DNA from: JANQPX01 sp965222015
GTDB lineage: Bacteria; Pseudomonadota; Alphaproteobacteria; Geminicoccales; Geminicoccaceae
Length of the DNA stretch: 64,000 nt
Reading direction: 5' to 3'
Assembly (NCBI GenBank): GCA_965222015.1
Contig: CBDCTL010000017.1
Location: 399,920-463,919 of the forward strand
The position numbers and the translations under genes were made by a program. The notes beneath the pieces were generated by a model that was given only the letters and a program-made list of their open reading frames with translations, did no database searches and was not told the origin of the DNA. Within the stretch, counting starts at the first letter, position 1; each line of letters begins with the position of its first letter. Shown here in pieces: positions 34,071 through 42,836 of the stretch.

Positions 34071-34921
34071 AAGCGGAGGAACGACTCGGCCGCCCGCCGA
34101 TCATTGACGCTATTCGGAATGACCCAGACTTCGTAGCCGATCAGGCGGCCGTCCCAGACGATCGAGATCGGCGCACCCTCGTCCTCGGCGGCGAGAAAAA
34201 ACCGGCCGTTATAGCCGCTCGCCATGGCGACGCGGCCGTCCATGAGCAGGGCTGCGGGGTCGGCGACGTCCTCCCACCAGACGATGTTTTCGCGGATCGC
34301 GTCCAGTCTGCGAAAGGCGAGGCGCAGGCCGCGGTCGGTGCTCAGCAGATCGTAGACCTGGGCGGGCGGCACGCCCTCGGCCATGAGCGCCCATTCGAGG
34401 ATGCCATCCGGGCTTTTCGCGATCGCCCGCTTACCCGGAAAGCTTTCGAGATCGAAGAAATCCTCGATGCTGCCCGGCTTGACTCCGGGGAAGACACGAT
34501 CGTCATAGGCGAGCACCAGGGCGAACACGTTTTGCGGGATCGAGCAGGGACGAAGACCGACCGGCGCGAAATCCGCCTCCAGGGACAGCCCGCCGGACGG
34601 CGCCAGCAGGGCCTCGTGATCCAGATGCAGCAGCAGGCCCGCCTCGCAGGCGGCGATCGCCTCGTCCTCCAGCATGTCGACGACGGCCCAGCCTTCGGCC
34701 TCGGCGCGGCCGATCAGCGCTTCGAGCGTGCCGTCATAGCGTTCGACCTCGATCTCGACGTCGCTCATCGCCTCGTAGGGTTCGAAGACGGCCAGACGCT
34801 GCGCCGCCTCGTAGGCGCCGCCCCATGAGACGACCGTCAGGCGCTCCGCGGCATCCGCCTGCAGAGAGAACGCGCAGAGGAGGAACAGAAGGCGTGCCGC
34901 CGACAGATCAGAGCGCCGCAT
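34068..34921 (-). pseudogene. Polyamine/iron-type ABC substrate-binding protein, 3'-truncated
   Basis: Starts MRRSDLSAARLLFLLCAFSL (signal peptide ending QADA-A) and continues RLTVVSWGGAYEAAQRLAVF, SIPQNVFALVLAYDDRVFP and LIGYEVWVIPNSVNDRRAAE. This is a PotD-like family (SBP_bac_8) binding protein. About the last 60 residues are missing: after AESFLRFAA the frame enters asnB sequence out of frame. The start overlaps the ClC gene stop by 14 bp, so it was coupled to it. No permease or ATPase genes accompany it; they were presumably in the deleted segment. Confidence 0.75.
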
Positions 34922-36656
34922 TCTCCTCCCTCCTGAGCGTCTTCTCGACATCGAGATAGGCCTGGATGATCGCCGCTTCGGTGACCACGCCGAGCAACCG
35001 GCCGGAACCGCGCTCGACCACCGGGACGGCGTCCCCGACGAAGCCTTCGAGCGCACGCATCGCCGCCGCCACCGAGGTGCGCTCGTCGAAGGTGAGCTGC
35101 GGCTGCCGGAGGTATTCTTCGACACGCGCGGCCGGTAGATCGGCGCTGTCCGCGCGCTCCAAAATACCCAAGAATATGCCGTCATCGTCGGTGACGAAGG
35201 CGATCCGCCAGGTCGAGCGTCGCAGCCGGTCGGCCACCGCCAGGATCGCTTCGCTCGCGCGCGCCTCGACGAAGTCCCTGGCCGCTGAGCGCGGAACGGG
35301 CAGTGCTTCGAGCCTCGCCTGATCGCGGCCGAGCGAGAGATCGACGCCGCGAGCCTTGAGCTGCACGTCGAACAGGGAACGGCCGAACAGCCTGTGCGCG
35401 ACCAGATTGGAGAACACCACGGCGACCATGGCGGCGATCGTGATGTCGTAGTTCCGGGTCAGCTCGAAGACGATCAGGATCGTGGTCAAGGGTGCTCCGA
35501 TCACCGGGCTCGCGAGCGCCATCATGCCGCAGACCGCGTAGACAGCCACGCCCGAGGTCGCGACCAGGCCGGTCGCCGCGACGATGGACCAGAACAAGGC
35601 GCCGAGCAGCGTGCCGATGAGCAGAGCCGGGCTGAACACGCCGCCCGCGAAACCGAAACCGATGCAAAGCGCCGTCAGCAGGGTCTTGGCGATGACCAGG
35701 AGCAGCAGCTCGCTCGTGCCGAAGGCGCCTTCGATCGTGGCGAAACGGAGCGTCTCCCTGCCGACGCCGAGCACGTCCGGCAGCCAGAGCGCCGTGACGC
35801 CGAGCGCCAGGCCTGCGGCGGCGGGCCGAAGTGCCGCGGGAAGCCGGCTTCGCGCGGCGATCCGGCCGCTCGCCATGACCAGTGCCATGAACCCCATGGC
35901 GGCGCCGGCCGCGAGCAGGCCGAGCACGCCGAACAGCGCGAATTCGTGCCCATGCTGGACGCCCTCGAAGCCGACCAGGAAAAGGGCCGGACGCTCGAAC
36001 ACGACATTGGCGAGGATGTAGCCGACCGAGGACGCCACCGTGGTCGGCGCGAAGGCCTGGGTCGAATAGTGGCGAAGGACCACTTCATGGGCGAAGACCA
36101 GACCGGCGATGGGGGCGTTGAACGCCGTCGAGATCGCGGCGGCGACGCCGCAGGCGATGGCGATCGCCGGGAGGTTCGGCACCGCCAGGCGCAGATGGGT
36201 GACGACATTGCCGACCATGGCACCGAGATAGACCATCGGCCCGTACTGGCCGACCGAAGCGCCGGCGCCGAGCGAGACCAGGGCGGCGGCCGTCGAGACG
36301 GCCCCTGAGCGAACATCCGGCAGGGTCTCCCGCAGCTGCGCGGCGCGGATCACGTCGGGCGGCCCGAGCGGGCGGCCATGGGCGGAGAGCCGGGTCAGCA
36401 TGACCCCGACGACCAGCCCGCCTGCCGCCGGAACGGCGACGGTCGCCGCCGGCACCAGCCAGCCGGCCTCCTCGAACTGCACGCGCGCACGCGGCGCGAT
36501 CAGGAGTGCCTGGTTCAGCCAGATCACGCCGTCGACGAACGCGATCGCCAGCAGCGACGCGACGGCTCCGATCGAAAGCGCGGTCACGGTCAGGACGGCG
36601 ATTCGGTAAGGCGGTCCCCCCGGATCCAGGCGGCTATGCGATGCGCTCTCGGCCAT
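34908..36656 (-). CDS. ClC-family chloride channel/transporter with CBS domains
   Basis: 582 residues with about ten to twelve hydrophobic segments followed by two C-terminal CBS domains (about 445-575). GFGFAGGVFSPALLIGTLLG matches the GGIFAPxLxxG anion-pathway motif. The segment SLGAGASVGQYGPMVYLGA aligns with GREGP of ClC-ec1, but the gating glutamate position holds Tyr (GQYGP), and the GSGIP serine motif is also not conserved (LGPPDVIRAA). This predicts altered or uncoupled Cl/H exchange. It is an inner-membrane protein. Its stop overlaps the downstream truncated binding-protein gene. Start at the 36656 ATG, just ahead of the first membrane helix. Confidence 0.88.
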   Translation of the reverse strand: MAESASHSRLDPGGPPYRIAVLTVTALSIGAVASLLAIAFVDGVIWLNQALLIAPRARVQFEEAGWLVPAATVAVPAAGGLVVGVMLTRLSAHGRPLGPPDVIRAAQLRETLPDVRSGAVSTAAALVSLGAGASVGQYGPMVYLGAMVGNVVTHLRLAVPNLPAIAIACGVAAAISTAFNAPIAGLVFAHEVVLRHYSTQAFAPTTVASSVGYILANVVFERPALFLVGFEGVQHGHEFALFGVLGLLAAGAAMGFMALVMASGRIAARSRLPAALRPAAAGLALGVTALWLPDVLGVGRETLRFATIEGAFGTSELLLLVIAKTLLTALCIGFGFAGGVFSPALLIGTLLGALFWSIVAATGLVATSGVAVYAVCGMMALASPVIGAPLTTILIVFELTRNYDITIAAMVAVVFSNLVAHRLFGRSLFDVQLKARGVDLSLGRDQARLEALPVPRSAARDFVEARASEAILAVADRLRRSTWRIAFVTDDDGIFLGILERADSADLPAARVEEYLRQPQLTFDERTSVAAAMRALEGFVGDAVPVVERGSGRLLGVVTEAAIIQAYLDVEKTLRREENAAL

Positions 36657-36851
36657 GCCCGGAGTATCATCGGCCTCCGGCCCGATCGCAACGGCGACGT
36701 CGGGATCGCTTCGTTTCGCGACTTCTCGCGAAAGCGAACGACAAGGATGGTCGTCCTGGCCGGGCTGACGGATTATGCTCGGCGCGGAAGAACACGGGCA
36801 TCAACGAGACGGCCGGGTCGTCCATCGAAAAACAATGACGGGGAGATGACC

Positions 36852-37832
36852 ATGAAGATCGCCATGATCGGCGCGGGCGCCATGGGCGGCAGCTATGGCG
36901 CTCAGCTCGCTCGCGTGGGCCACGACGTCGCACTGATCGATTGCAATGCGGATCATGTCGAGACGATCAATCGTGACGGCCTGCATGCCGACGGTGCGCT
37001 CGGCGATCATCGGCTTCGGCTCGATGCCTTCACCAGCCCGCCCGCCGGTCTGAACGCCGATCTCGCCATCATCTTCGTCGACACCAACAACACGCGCGCC
37101 GGCGCCCTGGCTGCCAGGCAGGCCCTGGCGCCGGACGGTCATGCCATCACCTGCCAGAACGGCATCGGCAATGTCGAGATCCTTCAGGACGTGCTCGGCA
37201 GGGAGCGCGTGCTCGGCGGCTCGAGCATGTGCAGTGCGGCAAGCCGGGAGCCCGGCCATGTCACGCTCACCCATCTGGACAAGACCTCGATCGGCGAGAT
37301 CGACGGTGTCGAGCGCGAGCGCACGCGGGCGCTGGCAAGGGTGCTCGGCGATGCCGGGCTGCCGACGGCGATCGTGCCCGACATCATGGCCACGATCTGG
37401 CAGAAATTCATCGTCAACTGCGCCTTCAACGCGATGTGCGCGACCACGGGGCTGCGCAGCGGCGAGATGATGCATGTCCCCGAGCTCGACGCCCTTCAGG
37501 ATCGCATCCTCGAGGAGGTCGCCGCCGTCACCGAGGCCAAGCAGATCACGCTGCCCGATCCCGAGATCACGACCAAGATCAAGGTGGACGGCCGCAAGAA
37601 GATGAACAAGCCGTCGATGCTCCAGCATGTCACCGCGGGCCGCAGGACGGAGATCGATGCGATCAACGGCGCGCTGATCCGGGAGGCGAAGGCGCTCGGG
37701 ATCGCGACACCCTACAACGAAGCGCTGGTCGCCCTCCTGAAGGGCCGGGAGCAAAGCCGGCAGCGGGCGATCTTCGAGCCCGATTTCGACTACGAGGCGT
37801 GGGAAGCGAGGATCGCGGCGGGCGAAGGCTGA
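36852..37832 (+). CDS. 2-dehydropantoate 2-reductase-like protein (PanE/ApbA family)
   Basis: 326 residues. Start MKIAMIGAGAMGGSYGAQL at 36852, with GGGAG 6 nt upstream (an ATG two codons earlier is too close to it). The Rossmann glycine motif is GAGAMGGSYG (residues 7-16). The C-terminal ApbA_C domain contains IWQKFIVNCAFNAMCATTGL, including the catalytic Lys and the N-x-x-x-A segment, and KPSMLQHVTAGRRTEIDAIN. It reduces a 2-keto acid such as ketopantoate with NADPH. Next to a class IV aminotransferase (20 bp downstream), a different alpha-keto acid substrate is plausible. No pan genes are near. Confidence 0.82.
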   Translation: MKIAMIGAGAMGGSYGAQLARVGHDVALIDCNADHVETINRDGLHADGALGDHRLRLDAFTSPPAGLNADLAIIFVDTNNTRAGALAARQALAPDGHAITCQNGIGNVEILQDVLGRERVLGGSSMCSAASREPGHVTLTHLDKTSIGEIDGVERERTRALARVLGDAGLPTAIVPDIMATIWQKFIVNCAFNAMCATTGLRSGEMMHVPELDALQDRILEEVAAVTEAKQITLPDPEITTKIKVDGRKKMNKPSMLQHVTAGRRTEIDAINGALIREAKALGIATPYNEALVALLKGREQSRQRAIFEPDFDYEAWEARIAAGEG

Positions 37833-37851
37833 AGAAGGAGAGGGCAAGGCC

Positions 37852-38745
37852 ATGGCTTCGGATTTCACGGACGGCATCGCGCATGTCGAAGGCGCCTTCC
37901 GCCCGATCCATGAGGCGCGCATCTCGCTTCTCGACTGGGGCTTTCTCCGCTCCGATGCCTGCCAGGACACCGTCTCGGTCTGGAACGGCGCCTTCTTTCG
38001 CCTGGACGATCATCTCGAGCGCTTCGAGCGCAGCTTCACGCGCCTTCGCATGACCTGTCCGCATGATCGCGCGGAGCTTCGCGATCTCGCCATGGAGGCC
38101 GTGCGGCTGACCGGCTTTCGGGAAGCCTATCTGCAGCTGATCATGACCCGAGGCCGGCCGCCGATCGGCAGCCGAGACGTGCGTCTCGCGAGGAACAATT
38201 TTTTCCTGTTCTGTGTTCCCTACATCTCGATCGCCACGCCCGAGCAGAAGGAGCGGGGCCTGCATCTGATCGTCAGCGACATCCGGCGCATACCGCCCGC
38301 CTCGGTCGATCCGACCATCAAGACCTATCACTGGCTGGATTTCGAGATGGGCCTGTTCGAGGCCTATGACCGCGGCGGCGACACCGTCGTGCTGACCGAT
38401 GAGGACGGCAACGTCACCGAAGGCCCGGGATTCAATCTGTTCGCGGTCAAGGGTGGGCGCCTGTTCACGCCCGATGCCGGATGCCTGGACGGCATGACGC
38501 GCGATACCGTGTTCGAGCTGTGCACGGAAACCAATCTCGACTGCGTCCCGGCCCCGCTTCCGGCGAGCGATCTCGCCGGCATGGACGAGGTCTTCATCTC
38601 GAGCACCGCAGGCGGCTTGATGCCGGTCAGCAGGGTCGAAGGTCGAACGATCGGTGCTGCTCCGATCGGCCCGGTGACGAAGCGGCTCGGTGACCTCTAC
38701 TGGTCGAAGCGCCGTGCCGGCTGGCATGCGACGCCGGTGACATAG
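37852..38745 (+). CDS. PLP-dependent class IV aminotransferase (BCAT/D-amino acid/amine transaminase-like)
   Basis: 297 residues. Fold type IV landmarks: LLDWGFLRSDACQDTVSVWN (about 23-42), a conserved arginine in HLERFERSF, the PLP-lysine in PTIKTYHWLDFEMGL (about residue 158), and VTEGPGFNLFAVKGGRLFTP. The family covers branched-chain aminotransferase, D-alanine aminotransferase and (R)-amine transaminase; which one cannot be resolved by eye. AGGAGAGGG precedes the ATG. It is 20 bp downstream of the ketopantoate-reductase-like gene, with a 2OG oxygenase gene following after about 107 bp. Confidence 0.82.
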   Translation: MASDFTDGIAHVEGAFRPIHEARISLLDWGFLRSDACQDTVSVWNGAFFRLDDHLERFERSFTRLRMTCPHDRAELRDLAMEAVRLTGFREAYLQLIMTRGRPPIGSRDVRLARNNFFLFCVPYISIATPEQKERGLHLIVSDIRRIPPASVDPTIKTYHWLDFEMGLFEAYDRGGDTVVLTDEDGNVTEGPGFNLFAVKGGRLFTPDAGCLDGMTRDTVFELCTETNLDCVPAPLPASDLAGMDEVFISSTAGGLMPVSRVEGRTIGAAPIGPVTKRLGDLYWSKRRAGWHATPVT

Positions 38746-38852
38746 GAACGCGATGACCGGGAGACGGAGACCGATCGCAAGAATCGGAATGCGTCCGCCT
38801 GATCCGCCGGATAGGCTCGGCATGAGATCGACATGCTGCCTCGGAGCTGGGA

Positions 38853-39623
38853 ATGACCTTTGGCGAGCCGGTAACGAAAGAAGGAGAGAGCGTCGTCGGC
38901 GGATGCGGTCCGCCGGAACGGTCTGGGCACGCTCCAGCATTCTTGGATTGGGAGCGGATCGGACATGACCTGGACGCCTCGGGATTTGCCGTCGTCAAGG
39001 ATCTCATCGATGCCGACATCTGCGCCGACCTCATCACGAGCTACGAGGACGACGAGCGATTCCGCAGCCATATCGTGATGCGCCGCCACGGTTTCGGCGA
39101 AGGTGAGTACAAATACTTCGCCTATCCATTGCCGGCGCCGATCGCAAAGCTTCGGCAATCGATCTATCCGAGCCTGGTGCCGATCGCCAATCGCTGGATG
39201 GAGGCGATGGGGCAGGTGCATCGTTATCCGGAACGCCTCGACCCGTTCCTTGCCCACTGCCACGATCTCGGCCAGCGACGTCCGACCCCGCTGCTGCTGA
39301 AATACGGGAAGGGCGACTTCAATTGCCTGCACCAGGATGTCTATGGTGAGCAGGTCTTTCCGATCCAGCTCGCGATTTTGCTGAGCGAGCCGAGCACCGA
39401 CTTCGAAGGCGGCGAGTTCGTGCTCACGGAGCAGCGTCCGCGCATGCAGTCCCGGGTCGAGGTCGTGCCCCTATCGCGGGGCGATGCTGTGCTGTTCGCC
39501 GTGAACGACCGGCCGAGGCAGGGGACCCGTGGCACCTATCGCGTCAGGATGCGCCACGGCGTCAGCCGCATCCGCCGAGGCGAGCGCTACGCGGCCGGCA
39601 TCATTTTTCATGATGCCGAGTAG
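38853..39623 (+). CDS. 2OG-Fe(II) oxygenase family protein (Oxygenase-NA/DUF2086 type)
   Basis: 256 residues with CGGAG 7 nt before the ATG. The double-stranded beta-helix iron site is visible: HxD in NCLHQDVYGEQVFP (about 159-172), distal His in RMRHGVSRI, and the 2OG-binding Arg nearby (TYRVRMRHG). The middle carries FEGGEFVLTEQRPRMQSR and LSRGDAVLFAVNDRP. The family is iron- and 2-oxoglutarate-dependent; the substrate (protein, nucleic acid or metabolite) is unknown. Residues 1-30 are unconserved. It is downstream of an aminotransferase gene and directly followed by a small secreted protein gene (7 bp). Confidence 0.8.
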   Translation: MTFGEPVTKEGESVVGGCGPPERSGHAPAFLDWERIGHDLDASGFAVVKDLIDADICADLITSYEDDERFRSHIVMRRHGFGEGEYKYFAYPLPAPIAKLRQSIYPSLVPIANRWMEAMGQVHRYPERLDPFLAHCHDLGQRRPTPLLLKYGKGDFNCLHQDVYGEQVFPIQLAILLSEPSTDFEGGEFVLTEQRPRMQSRVEVVPLSRGDAVLFAVNDRPRQGTRGTYRVRMRHGVSRIRRGERYAAGIIFHDAE

Positions 39624-39630
39624 GACGGAC

Positions 39631-39900
39631 ATGACCTCATCGGCTGCAACAGGAATCCATCTTGCCGCAGTTCTTGTGATCTTGGGTGCCGCATCCGACG
39701 CGGCAAACGCCTGCTGCGATCTTCAATCAAACGCACTGCCGGTGCAGACGGCAAAGGAGCGGCTGAGCAGCAAAGCCCGGGACGAGCAGCGCGTCAACGA
39801 CTGCAAGGTGCCGGTGGCCTTGCGCGGCGACCGCCATCGTCCCGCTGACTGCGATCGGACCTCGCCAGTTGTTCCGCGCAAGCTTGGCAAGGATGAGTGA
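39631..39900 (+). CDS. Small secreted protein of unknown function
   Basis: 89 residues from MTSSAATGIHLAAVLVILGA, with probable signal-peptide cleavage after AANA (about residue 27). The mature part is short and hydrophilic, with four cysteines (CCDLQ, NDCKV, ADCDRT), which could form two periplasmic disulfides. It starts 7 bp after the oxygenase stop, within the same transcript; TAGGACGGAC just upstream offers a moderate ribosome-binding site. No family recognised. Confidence 0.5.
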   Translation: MTSSAATGIHLAAVLVILGAASDAANACCDLQSNALPVQTAKERLSSKARDEQRVNDCKVPVALRGDRHRPADCDRTSPVVPRKLGKDE

Positions 39901-39942
39901 TGTGTGACGAAGAGGCCGACTGACCGCTCGCAAGAAGCATCC

Positions 39943-40545
39943 TTAGCCGCGAGCCTCGATCGGAAGACGCATCAACGGCCGGTCCGGACGTCTGCGGGCC
40001 AATTCGACGAAGCCGCGATCCCGGAATGCCCGTGCGAGTCCATGATAAAGCGCCGATGCCGGTCGGCGCTCCTTCGTATCCACCGGGCAGGCATCGAGCG
40101 CCCGCGCGCCATTCTGGGCTGCCCAGTCGATCGCCGCATCGAGCAGTTCAAAGAAATGTCCCCGCCGACGATAGCCAGCACGCACGACGAAACAGCTGAT
40201 CGCCCAGACTTTGGCGTCCAGAGCGTCTGTGGGATCGAGCGGGGCCGTGAGGCGTCGTGCGCCATTCCATTCAGGGACATCCGCCCTGGGGCCGACTTGA
40301 ACCCAGCCGATTGGCGTGCCTTCGTCATCATAGCCGACAAGGCCCGGGGGCGGTCCGGCGTCGACGCACGCTTTGAAAAGCGCCTTGTTGTCTTTGCCGA
40401 GGCCTTCGCCGATGCTCTGACGCGGCAACCGCCACCACATGCACCAACAGCGTCCGCAGCCACCCTTGCCGTCACCACCGCCGAAGACGCTCACGAGGTC
40501 TTCCCAGCGTTCGGGTGTCAGAGGGTGAGCGTTGTGTTCAGCCAT
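39943..40545 (-). CDS. GNAT-family N-acetyltransferase
   Basis: 200 residues from MAEHNAHPLTPERWEDLVSV (an ATG 12 codons earlier is also possible). The acetyl-CoA pyrophosphate loop is VRAGYRRRGHFFELLDAAI (about 125-143), equivalent to Q/RxxGxG/A. The segment AISCFVV before it is the usual beta-4 strand. A cysteine/tryptophan cluster (GGCGRCWCMWWRLP, about 24-37) is typical of the GNAT subfamily annotated near metal or stress genes. Acceptor unknown. It is convergent with the small secreted protein gene. Confidence 0.78.
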   Translation of the reverse strand: MAEHNAHPLTPERWEDLVSVFGGGDGKGGCGRCWCMWWRLPRQSIGEGLGKDNKALFKACVDAGPPPGLVGYDDEGTPIGWVQVGPRADVPEWNGARRLTAPLDPTDALDAKVWAISCFVVRAGYRRRGHFFELLDAAIDWAAQNGARALDACPVDTKERRPASALYHGLARAFRDRGFVELARRRPDRPLMRLPIEARG

Positions 40546-41140
40546 GGGCAGACTATCGGCCTGCATCAGGCTCGCCGTCAATCGCGTGACGCGAGCGCAG
40601 GCGGCGAGGCTTACGAGTCAGGGTGACCATGGTCTCCTTGTCGGGATGAGCCACCACGCGTGTGCCCAAACTCCTGAGCTCACGCCTTTCGTCGCCTTAA
40701 TCACGACGATCGGCTGTGGCGTCAATGCCGCCGAGTTCGAAGGCTTCCTGCTGAGCCCGAATGCGTCGCATGAGGTCATCACTCACGGGAATTCTGCCAG
40801 CACCCGGCCGCCGACGAAGGTCAGGCCGCCCAGCATGGGCAGGTTTCGGGGAATGGTGATCGGGCGACCGAGCTCGTTGCTGAGCCACTTGGTCAGCGCC
40901 TGAAGCTCTCCGTCGGCACGCCGAGGTGGGCGATGATCTGTGTCCGTCCGGAAATGTTCATAATCGTTGCTCGGATCTATATAGGTCCATCGCGGGTCAG
41001 CCCGACTTCAAGGGAAATGATGCCGATATTACTCGCCTGACCACTTGGGAGCGCATGGCACCAGATGGCTTAGCCCGCATCGCTGCCTGTTTGATAAGCA
41101 AATAGATCTATTGGATTTCATGTAGCGGACGCCGAGCTGT
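40546..41140. other. Gene-poor debris upstream of group II intron remnant
   Basis: About 600 bp without an intact gene. The only recognisable coding sequence is a short minus-strand fragment at 40793-40911. A second minus-strand frame just beyond it (SDDLMRRIRAQQEAFELGG) is too short to classify. The right edge is the 5' breakpoint of the intron fragment. Confidence 0.5.
40793..40911 (-). pseudogene. Anti-sigma factor (RsiW-like) fragment
   Basis: Minus-strand reading DGELQALTKWLSNELGRP, then LGGLTFVGGRVLAEFP and a stop. The pattern WLSxxLGRP...LxxLGxxLxGGRLL is typical of the periplasmic part of ECF anti-sigma factors. N-terminal cytoplasmic domain, membrane helix and C-terminal end are all missing, so it is a relic. 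No ECF sigma gene is in the neighbourhood. Confidence 0.4.
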
Positions 41141-41143
41141 GGG

Positions 41144-41779
41144 TTCGACCGCTGGATGGATCGCAACGTGCCGACCGTACCTTTCGAACGGTACGCTGAC
41201 GATATCATCTGCCATTGTCGCACACAGCGCGACGCAGTTGCGCTGCTCGACAAGCTGAAGGCTCGATTTGCCAAGTGTGGGCTGGAACTGCACGAGCAGA
41301 AGACGAAGATCGTCTACTGCAAGGACACGAACCGGCCCGGCTCCTATCCGGTCAAGACATTCGACTTCCTCGGCTACACGTTCAGGCCGAGGCTGGCGAA
41401 ATGGCCGAACGGGCAATTTGGCGTCTCGTTCCTGCCGGCAGCGAGCAGGGCCGCTCTAAAGTCGATGGGGCAGGAGATCCGCCTCTGGGGACTGCAGCGT
41501 CGCAGCGACAAGAACCTGAATGATCTGGCTCGGATTTACGGTCCGTACATTCGAGGCTGGATCAACTACTACAGCCGCTTCTACAAGGCGGAACTCTATC
41601 CAACCCTCAAACGGATAGACGCCCACCTGATCCGCTGGATCCGGCGCAAGTTCAAGCGCTTTCGGCAGAAGCCGAAGCAAGCTCGACTTTGGCTGGCCAG
41701 TGTGATCAACAGAACGCCAGGGCTCTTCCCGCACTGGCGGCTTCTCTATGCGAACGGCCGGATGCTGGGAGCCGTATGA
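41144..41779 (+). pseudogene. Group II intron reverse transcriptase/maturase, C-terminal half
   Basis: Contains the catalytic YADD box (PFERYADDIICHCRTQRDA), the RT thumb (KCGLELHEQKTKIVYCKDT), then FDFLGYTFRPRLAKWPNGQF. The group II maturase domain follows: IRGWINYYSRFYKAELYPTL and LIRWIRRKFKRFRQKPKQAR. It ends RMLGAV* within domain V. About the first half of the 420-residue protein (RT domains 0-4) is missing, as a stop lies just upstream of the homologous start. An ATG at 41156 could produce a 207-aa product lacking RT function. Confidence 0.85.
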
Positions 41780-41802
41780 GCCGAGAGGTTCACGTACGGT
41801 TC
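41769..41802 (+). ncRNA. Group II intron domain V
   Basis: A 34-nt hairpin that begins GAGCCGTATG and ends CACGTACGGTTC, with a GAGA tetraloop-type cap. This is the universally conserved catalytic domain V size and sequence style. Immediately downstream a second hairpin (stems around GGGGG / CCCCC, 41811-41830) corresponds to domain VI with the branch-point region. Confidence 0.9.
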
Positions 41803-41842
41803 TGGGAGAGCCTGGGGGTGAAATTCCCCCGGGCTACTCGAC

Positions 41843-42419
41843 AACTGATCATGCTGAATGGTATTTTCTCGTCGTGTTCGAGAATGTCGGGATCGACAAG
41901 GAGATGGTTCTCCACGGCCTCCGCCCGACAACCGCAGCCTTCACTCACCGGCGTTCGCGGCAGGTCTCGAAGGCATGGAGCAAAGGCCCGACCAAGAGCT
42001 GAAGCCGGATCAATACCCTGAAGGGACAAGCTGTAAGGGCATGTTTCCCGAGGAAAGCCAAAAACGAGGACCCGATTTTCGGGATCGGCAGAAAAAGCAC
42101 GGCCGATCTCGGTTCGTGAAAATAAAGGGATCGAACTCAGGCTTCTTTCACTACCGGCTGGCGCAGATTTCGCTGGCTTCTCGATGGAGGCCATGACGGT
42201 CGACACGGTTTCGCCGATATTCTCATGCTCGAACACGGCAAATTCGCTGTGTTCCAGACGCGGCGGCAGGACGATGGCGTCCCCTAATGCATCAACGAAA
42301 TGAAGCGTATCGGCGTAGAGAGCATGGCTTGCTTCGTCGGTTTTCAGATCGCTCGTTTCACAGCTGAAGAGTGCAAGCAATCCGCTGACCACGACCATAG
42401 ACGCAACAACCCTTGGCAT
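41843..42419 (-). pseudogene. Putative lipoprotein/secreted protein interrupted by the group II intron remnant
   Basis: Starts MPRVVASMVVVSGLLALFSC; the Cys at residue 20 after LLALFS is a possible lipobox. The mature part has FPRETCPYSLSLQGIDPAS and GCGCRAEAVENHLLVDPD, ending DEKIPFSMIS, where the intron 3' end abuts. The last 17 residues in the open frame are antisense to the intron and do not belong to the gene. The remaining 3' part of the gene was not found on the other side of the remnant. A cysteine-containing beta-strand-rich protein of unknown function. Confidence 0.6.
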
Positions 42420-42566
42420 TTCCGCGCCCTCTCAAAGAGTACGATCACGCCAGTAGAAGCCGCCTTTGGCCCCGTTGCATTGATCCTGCTCAGCGAGCCA
42501 TCAAGAGATGGTGCGAAGGTTCGAAGAGACCTTCATTGCCGCAGTCTGCTCTTGCTGAATCTCCCA

Positions 42567-42770
42567 TCAAGAACAGTGCGAGGCGATCACCTGGCAGCGG
42601 TGGATGAGCGCTGCCGCGCCGTCCACGCCCGACGACGGACAGGACCAGCCCCTGCCCCAGCGCCATTCGAACAACGCCGCCCGGCATTGCTCCTCACGGC
42701 CATAGGCTTCCTGAAACGCCATCTCACTCAGACCCCTGGTCCGCCGACCGAAGCCTTCAATGTCGCTCAT
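42567..42770 (-). pseudogene. IS1595-family transposase N-terminal relic
   Basis: MSDIEGFGRRTRGLSEMAFQ, then AYGREEQCRAALFEWRWGRG, WSCPSSGVDG and HRCQVIASHCS match the zinc-ribbon N-terminus of IS1595/IS1016-type transposases (family pattern RYGTEEQCxxALxxxRWPxGFxCPxCG). One zinc-ribbon Cys is Ser here, part of the ribbon is deleted, and the frame stops before the DDE domain. The surrounding 42420-42836 holds nothing else I can classify. Confidence 0.6.
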
Positions 42771-42836
42771 CGGTGATCTCCTCCCGCAAAAAACACGGCA
42801 AAACTCGGCACAAAACAGGAGGACTCTCACGCAGGA

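Larger units (their letters stand above)
41141..41842 (+). mobile_element. 3' remnant of a group II intron (RT YADD/maturase half plus domains V-VI)
   Basis: Starts abruptly at FDRWMDRNVPTVPFERYADD and ends with intron RNA domains V (41769-41802) and VI, finishing about ...CTACTCGAC (41842), which fits the 3' AY rule. The 5' ribozyme domains and the front half of the reverse transcriptase are missing. The insertion site is inside a minus-strand lipoprotein gene whose coding sequence resumes at 41843. The right boundary is therefore sharp, while the left is a deletion scar. Confidence 0.85.

Noticed and set aside
41790..41842. C-terminal tail of the lipoprotein frame
   Set aside because: It is antisense to the intron 3' end and not part of the original gene.
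42476..42492. TTGATCCTGCTCAG as another FNR-type site
   Set aside because: Two mismatches and located in mobile-element debris with no gene downstream.
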